A DNA stretch of 13,914 bases from Anaerolineaceae bacterium. Its GTDB lineage: Bacteria > Chloroflexota > Anaerolineae > Anaerolineales > Anaerolineaceae. Positions 1 through 6,402 of the stretch are shown piece after piece. Under the pieces are notes generated by a model that was not told where the DNA came from, did not search any database, and saw nothing but the letters and a program-made list of their open reading frames with translations. Within the stretch, counting starts at the first letter, position 1. The number at the start of each line of letters is the position of its first letter. Both the position numbers and the translations under genes were made by a program. Location: contig DPKV01000025.1 in the NCBI GenBank assembly GCA_003542325.1, positions 1 through 13,914 on the forward strand. The letters run 5' to 3'.

Positions 1-64
1 ACGTGACTAAGATATCTCGTAATGTTTCATCTCACGGCTCCAGCGATACCTATCCTCCAGAAGG

Positions 65-93
65 CTTCCTATCCGATTATTAGGCGTTATAAT
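65..93 (+). promoter_or_regulatory. Candidate sigma-70-type promoter of the cupin operon
   Basis: A perfect TATAAT lies at 88-93. The hexamer 17 bases upstream (65-70, CTTCCT) is a poor -35 match, with only 2 of 6 consensus bases, and there is no TGn extension. The box lies 37 bases before the chosen cupin start at 131, a normal leader length. The rest of 1-130 shows no gene and no convincing operator. The promoter may need an activator, or transcription may enter from upstream of the window. Confidence 0.4.
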
Positions 94-130
94 GAATGGA
101 TCACAAATACATTACAGGAGAATAGAGTTA

Positions 131-508
131 ATGAGCAAAGTTCATCGTTTTACAGGTGACCTTTCCCGGCATGATTTTAGCTGGGATGGCGTGCCCCCCC
201 TTGAAATTAACACGGATATCGTTCACGGCGTGATAAAACACGTTCTGGTGGGGCCTGAAGACGAAGCCCCCAATTTCATTATCCGTTATTTCAACGTCCC
301 GGTTGGCGAAAAAACCTTTTTTGACCAGCACCCCCACGAGCATGGCATCGTCATCCTGCACGGCAAAGCCAAAGTGCAGATTAACGACGATTTTTATGAG
401 TTGGATCCCTTGAGTTCAATCTTCATCTCAGGGATGGATATTCATCAATTGACCAATATCGGTGCTGAACCGCTGGGTTTCATCTGCGTTATTCAGCGAC
501 AGGAGTAA
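131..508 (+). CDS. Small single-domain cupin protein
   Basis: This encodes a soluble protein of 125 residues made of one cupin beta-barrel. The first cupin motif is visible as a histidine cluster (H-P-H-E-H-G, about residues 67-72) leading to an L-H-G turn. The second motif is G-M-D-I-H-Q-L-T-N (about residues 101-109). These supply the usual three or four metal-binding side chains. The start at 131 is preferred over an in-frame ATG at 92, because AGGAG at 116-120 is spaced 10 bases from it and the 92 codon overlaps the likely -10 box. It is the first gene of a four-gene operon, and its last codons hold the AGGAG that serves the lactonase gene 5 bases downstream. Small cupins in such operons are often sugar isomerases, sugar-binding or dioxygenase-like proteins, but the sequence does not fix the substrate. 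Confidence 0.85.
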   Translation: MSKVHRFTGDLSRHDFSWDGVPPLEINTDIVHGVIKHVLVGPEDEAPNFIIRYFNVPVGEKTFFDQHPHEHGIVILHGKAKVQINDDFYELDPLSSIFISGMDIHQLTNIGAEPLGFICVIQRQE

Positions 509-513
509 TTTTT

Positions 514-1401
514 ATGGCGCATATCACCGCCGAACCCCTTTTCGAAGTCCGCTGCCAGTTGGGTGAAAGCCCCCTCTGGCACCCCGTTGAGAACCGCCTC
601 TACTGGGTGGACATCCTCAATCAGAACCTTTGCCGGTCCGATACCACCCTGACCCAAACGGAACGTTTCCACTTTCAGACGACCATCGGGGCGTTTGGCT
701 TTCGGAAATCAGGCGGCTTCGTCCTGGCCACCGGGAAAGGCTTCGCCTTTTGGGATATCGGCGATCCCGAACCCGAGTTCGGGTGGAATCCCCTGCCAGA
801 CCGGGAGGGCGTCAGGATGAATGACGGCAAGGTGGACCCTGCCGGGCGGTTTTGGGCCGGCAGCATCGATACCGAACAATCTGAGGCCGGTTTATACCGG
901 CTGGATCCGGATGGGACTCAGCATACCTTCCTGCGCACGGTCGGCATTTCCAACGGCCTGGGTTGGAGCCCCGACCGCAAGACCATGTATTACACCGACT
1001 CCGCCCGGGCATCCATTTTCGCCTTCGATTATGATCTGGAAACCGGCAGGATCAGACATCAGCGGACCTTCGTTCACCTTCGCCATGACAATCGGGAAAT
1101 CGTCCCTGATGGATTGTGTGTGGATGCGGAAGGGTTTATCTGGAGCGCGCAGTGGAATGGCCGCCTGATAATCCGCTATGATCCCCAAGGAACGCCTGTC
1201 CTGAAGGTGATGATACCCGTACAAAGGCCCACTTCCTGTTGTTTTGGCGGAGAGAAAAACGACCAGTTGTTCATCACCTCCGCCCGGGCCGACTTCAACA
1301 TCAGAGAATTACAAGATCAACCGAATGCAGGTGATGTGTTTGTCGTTCAAACGGATACACAAGGCCAGGAAACCAACTTCTTCGGTTCCCTGCCGCACTA
1401 A
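514..1401 (+). CDS. SMP-30/gluconolactonase-family sugar lactonase
   Basis: The 295-residue product is a six-bladed beta-propeller of the SMP-30/regucalcin/gluconolactonase family, whose members hydrolyse aldonolactones to aldonic acids with a divalent metal. The family's metal ligands are recognisable: E18 in G-E-S-P-L-W, N147 in I-S-N-G-L-G and D199 in V-P-D-G-L. The substrate-contacting R101 and N103 (V-R-M-N-D-G) also fall where the family has them. Length is normal for the family and there is no signal peptide, so it is cytoplasmic. AGGAG at 501-505 is spaced 8 bases from the ATG. It lies between a cupin and a TIM-barrel isomerase gene, which suggests an oxidative sugar pathway in which a dehydrogenase encoded elsewhere makes the lactone. 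The exact sugar (gluconate, xylonate, arabinonate, galactonate or other) cannot be read from the sequence. Confidence 0.9.
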   Translation: MAHITAEPLFEVRCQLGESPLWHPVENRLYWVDILNQNLCRSDTTLTQTERFHFQTTIGAFGFRKSGGFVLATGKGFAFWDIGDPEPEFGWNPLPDREGVRMNDGKVDPAGRFWAGSIDTEQSEAGLYRLDPDGTQHTFLRTVGISNGLGWSPDRKTMYYTDSARASIFAFDYDLETGRIRHQRTFVHLRHDNREIVPDGLCVDAEGFIWSAQWNGRLIIRYDPQGTPVLKVMIPVQRPTSCCFGGEKNDQLFITSARADFNIRELQDQPNAGDVFVVQTDTQGQETNFFGSLPH

Positions 1402-1412
1402 AGGAGATTACC

Positions 1413-2375
1413 ATGCGCATTGGAGTCCTGACCTCCCTTTACCAAAACCTGTCCTTTCCTGAAATGCTCGCCAAAGTCCACGGCATGGGGATCACGGCCG
1501 TGGAACTGGGGACCGGCGCTTATGCGCCCTCCCCTCATATTGACCTGGACCGGATGCTGGCAGATGAAAAGGAACGTGAGACTTATCGGCAGCTGCTCTC
1601 TGAAAAAAATATGGTCATCAGTGCATTGTCCTGCCACGGCAATCCCATCCATCCGGACCCGAAAGTGGCGCAGAACGCAGACACCCTCTTCCGGAAGACC
1701 GTCCGTCTGGCTGAAATGCTGGGCGTCCCCGTAGTGAATACCTTTTCCGGTCTGCCGGCGGGCTGTGAGGGCGACCAAATGCCAAATTGGGTCACCTGTC
1801 CCTGGCCGCCTCATTTCCTTGAGATCCTTAACTACCAGTGGGACACAGTCGCCATCCCCTATTGGCAGGATGCAACCAGCTTTGCCGCTGACCATGGCGT
1901 CATGATCGGGATCGAAATTCACCCCGGCATGCTCATCTACAACGTGGAAACCATGCTGCGGATGCGCGACGCCACTGGACCGGCTATGGGTGCGAACTTC
2001 GACCCCAGCCATCTCTTCTGGAACGGCGTGGACCCAATCGCAGCCATCCGCAAATTAGGCCCGGCCATCCATCACGTCCACGGCAAGGACTGCTATGTGG
2101 ACGAGCTCAATGTGCGTGTGAATGGCTGCAACGACCACAAGCCTTATGACCGGATCGCTGAACGTTCCTGGACTTTCCGCACCATTGGTTACGGACATGA
2201 TGTTAAATTCTGGAAGGATTTCGTCAGCGCACTGCGGCTGGTTGGTTATGATGATGTGATCTCCATTGAGCATGAAGATGCCATGATGTCCGTGGAAGAA
2301 GGTCTTGTAAAAGCCCTGGCGGTTCTCAAAGAAGCGATCATCACCCAGCAACACGGGGAAATGTATTGGGCTTAG
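1413..2375 (+). CDS. Sugar phosphate isomerase/epimerase, xylose-isomerase-like TIM barrel
   Basis: The 320-residue protein has the AP-endonuclease-2/xylose-isomerase-like TIM-barrel pattern. It has an N-terminal strand M-R-I-G-V-L-T-S, then A-V-E-L-G at about 29-33 and S-C-H-G-N-P at 73-78. Probable metal ligands at strand ends are E168 (I-G-I-E-I-H-P-G), D197 (N-F-D-P-S-H), H223 (H-V-H-G-K-D) and E286 (S-I-E-H-E-D). That four-ligand set is typical of sugar isomerases and epimerases such as IolE/IolH, tagatose epimerases and related enzymes, and it argues against a DNA-repair endonuclease. AAGGAG at 1401-1406 is 6 bases from the ATG and overlaps the lactonase stop. The gene probably acts after, or on the same substrate as, the lactonase. 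Substrate and product are unknown. Confidence 0.85.
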   Translation: MRIGVLTSLYQNLSFPEMLAKVHGMGITAVELGTGAYAPSPHIDLDRMLADEKERETYRQLLSEKNMVISALSCHGNPIHPDPKVAQNADTLFRKTVRLAEMLGVPVVNTFSGLPAGCEGDQMPNWVTCPWPPHFLEILNYQWDTVAIPYWQDATSFAADHGVMIGIEIHPGMLIYNVETMLRMRDATGPAMGANFDPSHLFWNGVDPIAAIRKLGPAIHHVHGKDCYVDELNVRVNGCNDHKPYDRIAERSWTFRTIGYGHDVKFWKDFVSALRLVGYDDVISIEHEDAMMSVEEGLVKALAVLKEAIITQQHGEMYWA

Positions 2376-3220
2376 CTTCTCCCCAACCTCTGGTCATCCT
2401 CTGTCTGGATATGGATGGGACCCTTCTCGATGCCAACGAGCAGGTCCATCCCAACGACGTGCGGATTTTGCAGCATTTACCACCCGGGATCCAACTGATC
2501 CTGACCACCGGGCGTCCTTTGCATTCAGCCAAACCCGCACTGCAATTGAATGGGATCTTTCAGGAGCAGAAGCTGCCCATCCCAGGCGTATTCATGAACG
2601 GTGGTGTGGCCTATTACCCAAATGAACAGCTCTGCCTCGAAATCCCCCTTTCACCTGAGACCGGGCAGAAAATATATAAGCTATCCACCCGATTTCCGGA
2701 TTCCGAGTTTGTTTTCTTCACCGTGTCAGAGGCTTATCTGGCAAACCGGACGACCTTTGGTGACCAGGTCGTCAAGGACCATCACATTAATGCCGTTGGT
2801 GAAATTTCCGGCGATCTGCCGGATAAGATCATCAAAGTCATGGCATTTAATGATGATCCGCATGAGTTGGAGAAGATGCGTCGAGCGACCAGGCATTTGA
2901 ATGCTGAGATAGCTTACAGTCTGCCTTATATTATTGAATTCAATCCCCCGGGTGTTACCAAGGGAGCGACCCTTTTCCAGTTGATGAAAGAATTGGCGCT
3001 GGAAAACCGCCCCATCTTTGCTGCCGGCGATGGCGAGAACGATCTCTCCCTGTTCGCAATGGCCAAGCGCTCTTTTGCCCCCGATTCCGCCCGGCCAACA
3101 GTCCTTGCTCAAGCGGACCAAATCATCCCTCGTAACAAAAACGGGCTGTTATTACCCATTTTGGAACAAATTGGGTCATTATCAGCCAACGATGACTATC
3201 CGAAGCGTCCTGAGATGTAG
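2366..3220 (+). CDS. Cof-type HAD-superfamily phosphatase (subclass IIB)
   Basis: The 284-residue product carries all four HAD motifs. Motif I is D-M-D-G-T with nucleophile D15 and acid D17. Motif II is T-T-G-R at 47-50, with K199 in G-V-T-K-G, and motif IV is G-D-G-E-N-D at 221-226. A C2-type cap of about 115 residues lies between motifs II and III, as in Cof/YidA-like sugar-phosphate or cofactor phosphatases. The likely start is TTG at 2366, preceded by GGGGA at 2355-2359; it overlaps the end of the isomerase gene by 10 bases in another frame, so translation is probably coupled. This makes it the fourth gene of the cupin-lactonase-isomerase operon, where it may dephosphorylate a pathway sugar phosphate. 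Its 3' end overlaps the convergent pstB by 25 bases. Confidence 0.88.
   Translation: MGLASPQPLVILCLDMDGTLLDANEQVHPNDVRILQHLPPGIQLILTTGRPLHSAKPALQLNGIFQEQKLPIPGVFMNGGVAYYPNEQLCLEIPLSPETGQKIYKLSTRFPDSEFVFFTVSEAYLANRTTFGDQVVKDHHINAVGEISGDLPDKIIKVMAFNDDPHELEKMRRATRHLNAEIAYSLPYIIEFNPPGVTKGATLFQLMKELALENRPIFAAGDGENDLSLFAMAKRSFAPDSARPTVLAQADQIIPRNKNGLLLPILEQIGSLSANDDYPKRPEM
3154..3176 (-). terminator. Candidate 3'-end hairpin of the pst mRNA, inside the HAD gene
   Basis: ACCCATTTTG (3154-3163) and CAAATTGGGT (3167-3176) form a 10-pair stem with one mismatch and a 3-base loop. Read on the minus strand, it starts about 20 bases after the pstB stop codon, the expected place for the end of the pst operon. 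The U-run (complement of 3137-3141) is separated from the stem by about 12 bases, so it is not a classical intrinsic terminator. It could be a processing or stability structure. It lies in HAD coding sequence, so chance is possible. Confidence 0.3.
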
Positions 3221-3975
3221 TCTTCAGTCAATTTCTTTTCCGGCGTGGTGAAAACCTTCGTAGTCTCCCCAAATTCGACCAAATAACCCGCTCGATCCTT
3301 ATCCATATTGAAAAAGACCGTAAAGTCTGACGCGCGGGCCGCCTGCTGCATGTTATGGGTGACGATGATGATCGTGATGTCCTTCCGCAGGTTCTGGATC
3401 AGTTCCTCGATTTTCAAAGTTGCAATCGGGTCAAGTGCGGAGGCAGGCTCATCCATCAGAAGGACATCCGGCTCAACAGCCAAAGCCCGGGCAATGCACA
3501 GCCGCTGCTGCTGACCACCGGAAATCGCCAGTGCGGACTTATGCAGGGTATCTTTCACCTCATCCCAAAGTGCGGCCTGGCGGAGACTCCGCTCCACAAT
3601 TTCTTCCAAATCAGTCATGGACTTCAAGCCATGCGCTCTCGGTCCATAAGCGATATTGTCAAAGATCGTTTTTGGGAACGGGTTGGGGCGCTGGAAGATC
3701 ATGCCGACGGATTTTCGCAGTTCAACGATATCATGGTCGCAAATATCCATCCCGTCCTTTTGGATGCTGCCATGGGTGGAAACATTTGGGATCAGGTCGT
3801 TCATCCGGTTAAAGGCACGCAGGAAAGTGGATTTTCCACACCCGGAAGGCCCAATGATCGAGGTGATGGCATTGGCCCTTATGTCGATGGTAACTTCCTT
3901 GAGTGCCCTGAAATCATCATATTGGACATCAAGGTCCTTGACGACAAATTTGCTGTGGTTTTGTTCAATGGACAT
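3196..3975 (-). CDS. pstB: Phosphate ABC transporter ATP-binding protein PstB
   Basis: This 259-residue ATPase energises phosphate import by the PstSCAB complex at the inner face of the membrane. Walker A is G-P-S-G-C-G-K-S-T at 42-50, the Q-loop glutamine is Q95 in F-Q-R-P-N-P-F-P, the signature is I-S-G-G-Q at 151-155, Walker B is V-L-L-M-D-E-P at 171-177 and the switch histidine is H207 in [14 protein letters not shown] and the W-D-E-V-K-D segment are PstB hallmarks that separate it from amino-acid transporter ATPases. Length is typical. The ATG is 6 bases after the pstA stop with only a weak ribosome site, so coupling to pstA is likely. It is the last gene of the operon. No phoU follows, which is unusual for pst operons. 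Confidence 0.97.
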   Translation of the reverse strand: MSIEQNHSKFVVKDLDVQYDDFRALKEVTIDIRANAITSIIGPSGCGKSTFLRAFNRMNDLIPNVSTHGSIQKDGMDICDHDIVELRKSVGMIFQRPNPFPKTIFDNIAYGPRAHGLKSMTDLEEIVERSLRQAALWDEVKDTLHKSALAISGGQQQRLCIARALAVEPDVLLMDEPASALDPIATLKIEELIQNLRKDITIIIVTHNMQQAARASDFTVFFNMDKDRAGYLVEFGETTKVFTTPEKKLTEDYISGRFG

Positions 3976-3981
3976 GAGTGA

Positions 3982-4902
3982 TTATTTCTTCCCGGTCACC
4001 CGCGCTGTCAGCCGGCGGGAAATGAAATTAATGATCAGGTTCAGGAGGATGATCGTGATGATCAGGATGGAAGCCGTCCCCATGGCTTTATCAAAAGCTC
4101 TCGTTTCTGAAGCCAGCATAAAGACATGCAGTGCCATGGTCCGGCCCGAATTCATAATCGACTTAGGAAGGTGATAACTTCCACCCAGTGTGACCCAGAA
4201 GATCGCCGTTTCAGAGATGATCCGGCCAACGCTCAAGACGATGCCTGTTACAATGCCAGGCAATGCGCTGGGCAGAACGACATTGAAGATCGTGTAACCC
4301 TTTGTCGCCCCAAGGGACAGGCTCCCTTCGCGATACGAACGGGGAACGGTCAGCAAGGCTTCTTCACTGGTGCGGATGATGGTTGGCAGGACCAGGGCCG
4401 CGCCGCTCAACGCGGCTGATAACAGCGAGAACCCGAGTTTCATATAAGAGACGAACAGCGCAAACCCAAACAGACCAAAGATGATCGATGGCACACCCGC
4501 CAGGATTTCCACACCGGTCCGCGCGGCTTTGACCAATAGGGCAATGAACCTGCTCTCCCGCGAGGCGTCACCGGCATATTCCACCAGGTAAATCGCCGCG
4601 CCCAAACCCAGCGGTGTGGCAATCACTATGGTCAGGATCACCAGGTAGAGGGTGGTCACAATGGTCGTGGACATACCGCCCTCACCGGACACGCCCCCCG
4701 CCGGACGTGTGGTCAGGAATTCCAGGTTGATCACCGGGAGTCCCTGTGAGAGCACATAACCGATGATCCAAAGTACGGCAGCGACGGCTAGCACACCGCA
4801 CACCCAGACCAGAATGAACCCAAAGGTCTGGATGGTTTTCTGCCGTTTTAGATGACGTTTATTCTTGGCTTGACTGAGGATTGATTCAACTTCAGTGGTC
4901 AA
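3982..4902 (-). CDS. pstA: Phosphate ABC transporter permease PstA
   Basis: The 306-residue integral membrane subunit pairs with PstC to form the phosphate channel. Six hydrophobic segments are visible, at about 27-52, 78-105, 135-155, 160-178, 212-232 and 272-295. The cytoplasmic EAA loop that docks PstB is clear (E180-E-A-L-L-T-V-P-R to G-A-T-K, then V-L-P). G-V-P-S-I-I-F-G-L-F-G is the usual PstA/PstC signature. The start is TTG at 4902, one base after the pstC stop, with AGGAG 7 bases upstream (complement of 4910-4914). No ATG fits better. The arrangement implies tight coupling with pstC. The charged head of about 25 residues is longer than some homologues but ordinary. Confidence 0.96.
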   Translation of the reverse strand: MTTEVESILSQAKNKRHLKRQKTIQTFGFILVWVCGVLAVAAVLWIIGYVLSQGLPVINLEFLTTRPAGGVSGEGGMSTTIVTTLYLVILTIVIATPLGLGAAIYLVEYAGDASRESRFIALLVKAARTGVEILAGVPSIIFGLFGFALFVSYMKLGFSLLSAALSGAALVLPTIIRTSEEALLTVPRSYREGSLSLGATKGYTIFNVVLPSALPGIVTGIVLSVGRIISETAIFWVTLGGSYHLPKSIMNSGRTMALHVFMLASETRAFDKAMGTASILIITIILLNLIINFISRRLTARVTGKK

Positions 4903-4903
4903 T

Positions 4904-6295
4904 TCAGGACTCCTGCTTGGATCGCATGAAGAACCGGGCCGTGCTGTTCACAACCATAATCATCAGGAACAACAAGATGCCTGTGAAGAACAAAGCTGAG
5001 CGGTGATTTCCTGCCGCATAATTGATTTCGACAGCAATGTTACCGGTCAGTGTTCGTGCTGTATTGAGGAAAATGGTGAGCGGGTTGTCTGTGAGAGGTG
5101 AAGGCATCGCGATCGAATTACCAATCACCATAATCATGGCCATCGTCTCACCCAACGCCCGTCCAATGCCGAGAATGACGGCTGCGAGGATGCCGGATTT
5201 GGCGGCTGGCAGAATCACCTTCACAATCGTTTGCCAATGGGTACCACCTAATGCCAGCGACCCCTCCTTATACTCACGGGGAACCGCCCGGATGGCGTCT
5301 TCGGCGATATTGGTGATCGTGGGAATAATCATGACCGCCAGGATAATGGACGCGTTCAACAGGCCAAAGCCCGTATTGCGCGGCACGTCAATATTCCGGA
5401 TCAGCGGCGCAAGAACCACCATGCCAAACAAGCCGTAAACAACCGATGGAATACCGGCCAGCAGCTCAATCGCTGGACGGATGGTCTCCCGGACCGCCCG
5501 AGGGGCAACTTCCGCCAGCAGAATCGCCGTTCCCACCGAAAGCGGGACGCCAATGATGACGGCACCGAAGGTGCTCAGGATGGACCCCGCGATCATTGGC
5601 AACAAGCCAAATTGCGCCTGATCCGTCCCAATGATCGAACCAGGGCGCCAGATCGTGCCTAAAAGCATTGTTTTTAGGCCAATTTCCTCAATGGAGTCCC
5701 AGGCCTCGGTCATTGTAAACAGGAAGATGAGAAAGACAATAATGATGCAACTTAAAGCTGTCCCCATCAGGATGTAGCGGAGTGATTTATCCACATAATC
5801 CCGCTGACGGGAACTGTCCTCGAAAAACTGGTCGATCTTCATCAAAATAAAAATCAACCCAGCCGGGATGATTGCGTTGAGAATAAAGTAAAACAACCCT
5901 TTGCCCACAACCTGTAGGATGGACGCCATGGGGACAACGGACTCCCCCGCAAAAATGCTGGAAGAGATCGCAAAGATGATATTGACGAAATAATAGAGTA
6001 TATAAATGATGAGTCCGAACAACAGGAAAGCACGCGCCCAGTTCTTGAACCGCCACATCCCCTGTGCGATCAAGGCGATCAACCCACTGGCAAGAAAAGC
6101 ACCGACCGCATAATGGATCGCGTTTAGTTTCAACAAGCTGTCTTCATTGACTTCGATTAAACCCGGATTGAATAACAAATAAACCGCGAGAACCAGACTT
6201 GCGATTGCAGCCACCCCCAGGATAATCGCCAACAGTCTGGTGATGATCCTCGCGTAAAGGGGTTTTTGAAGTGTTCTTGATTGCAAATTAGCCAT
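4904..6295 (-). CDS. pstC: Phosphate ABC transporter permease PstC with an extra N-terminal membrane region
   Basis: Residues 173 to 463 are a standard PstC permease. It has a first span at about 173-195, the signature G-I-P-S-V-V-Y-G-L-F-G at 281-291, and an EAA loop from E332 to about 362 (D-A-I-R-A-V-P-R-E-Y-K-E-G-S-L-A-L-G, then I-L-P). Before this lie about 170 residues that ordinary PstC (about 300 residues) lacks. They contain four hydrophobic stretches at about 18-42, 60-80, 88-112 and 132-153, with a W-R-F-K-N-W-A-R loop at 81-88, then a charged linker D-Q-F-F-E-D-S-S-R-Q-R-D. This region is in one open frame with the permease, so it is a true fusion or extension unless a frameshift exists. 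The pstS stop is 107 bases upstream and the gap holds a strong stem-loop. Confidence 0.93.
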   Translation of the reverse strand: MANLQSRTLQKPLYARIITRLLAIILGVAAIASLVLAVYLLFNPGLIEVNEDSLLKLNAIHYAVGAFLASGLIALIAQGMWRFKNWARAFLLFGLIIYILYYFVNIIFAISSSIFAGESVVPMASILQVVGKGLFYFILNAIIPAGLIFILMKIDQFFEDSSRQRDYVDKSLRYILMGTALSCIIIVFLIFLFTMTEAWDSIEEIGLKTMLLGTIWRPGSIIGTDQAQFGLLPMIAGSILSTFGAVIIGVPLSVGTAILLAEVAPRAVRETIRPAIELLAGIPSVVYGLFGMVVLAPLIRNIDVPRNTGFGLLNASIILAVMIIPTITNIAEDAIRAVPREYKEGSLALGGTHWQTIVKVILPAAKSGILAAVILGIGRALGETMAMIMVIGNSIAMPSPLTDNPLTIFLNTARTLTGNIAVEINYAAGNHRSALFFTGILLFLMIMVVNSTARFFMRSKQES

Positions 6296-6310
6296 TGGCT
6301 CGTTTCCTGA

Positions 6311-6354
6311 ATGTTGAAGGAGTCCGCTCCATTATAACGGAACTCCTTCAACAT
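6311..6354 (-). other. Strong stem-loop between pstS and pstC
   Basis: Arms at 6311-6323 and 6342-6354 are perfectly complementary over 13 bases. After a one-base bulge (6341), three more pairs form (6324-6326 with 6338-6340), leaving an 11-base loop. Downstream on the minus strand there is no U-run, so it is not a classical terminator. The known role of such structures between a binding-protein gene and its permease genes (for example in maltose and other ABC operons) is to protect the upstream message from 3' decay and lower downstream expression. That role is inferred here. The loop happens to read TATAAT on the minus strand, but it has no matching -35. Confidence 0.7.
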
Positions 6355-6402
6355 ATTTTATCTTAACCGTTCCATATTATGGGCGGGTTGTATTGGAAAA
6401 CA

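Noticed and set aside
76..93. ATTAT/ATAAT inverted repeat around the cupin promoter as an operator
   Set aside because: Arms are only five A/T bases with an 8-base spacer, which is expected by chance in an AT-rich promoter.
766..783. Perfect CCCGAA/TTCGGG hairpin inside the lactonase gene
   Set aside because: It is short, lies mid-gene and has no U-run. It is explained by codons for an acidic Pro/Glu stretch and is probably chance.
1398..2012. Open frame of about 200 codons on the - strand opposite the TIM-barrel isomerase
   Set aside because: The + strand protein has clear metal-site motifs and a good ribosome site. The antisense product has no recognisable features.
3355..3981. Open frame of over 200 codons on the + strand opposite pstB
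   Set aside because: pstB is certain and fills the region. The antisense frame has no family pattern and no ribosome site, and it follows from codon bias on the other strand.
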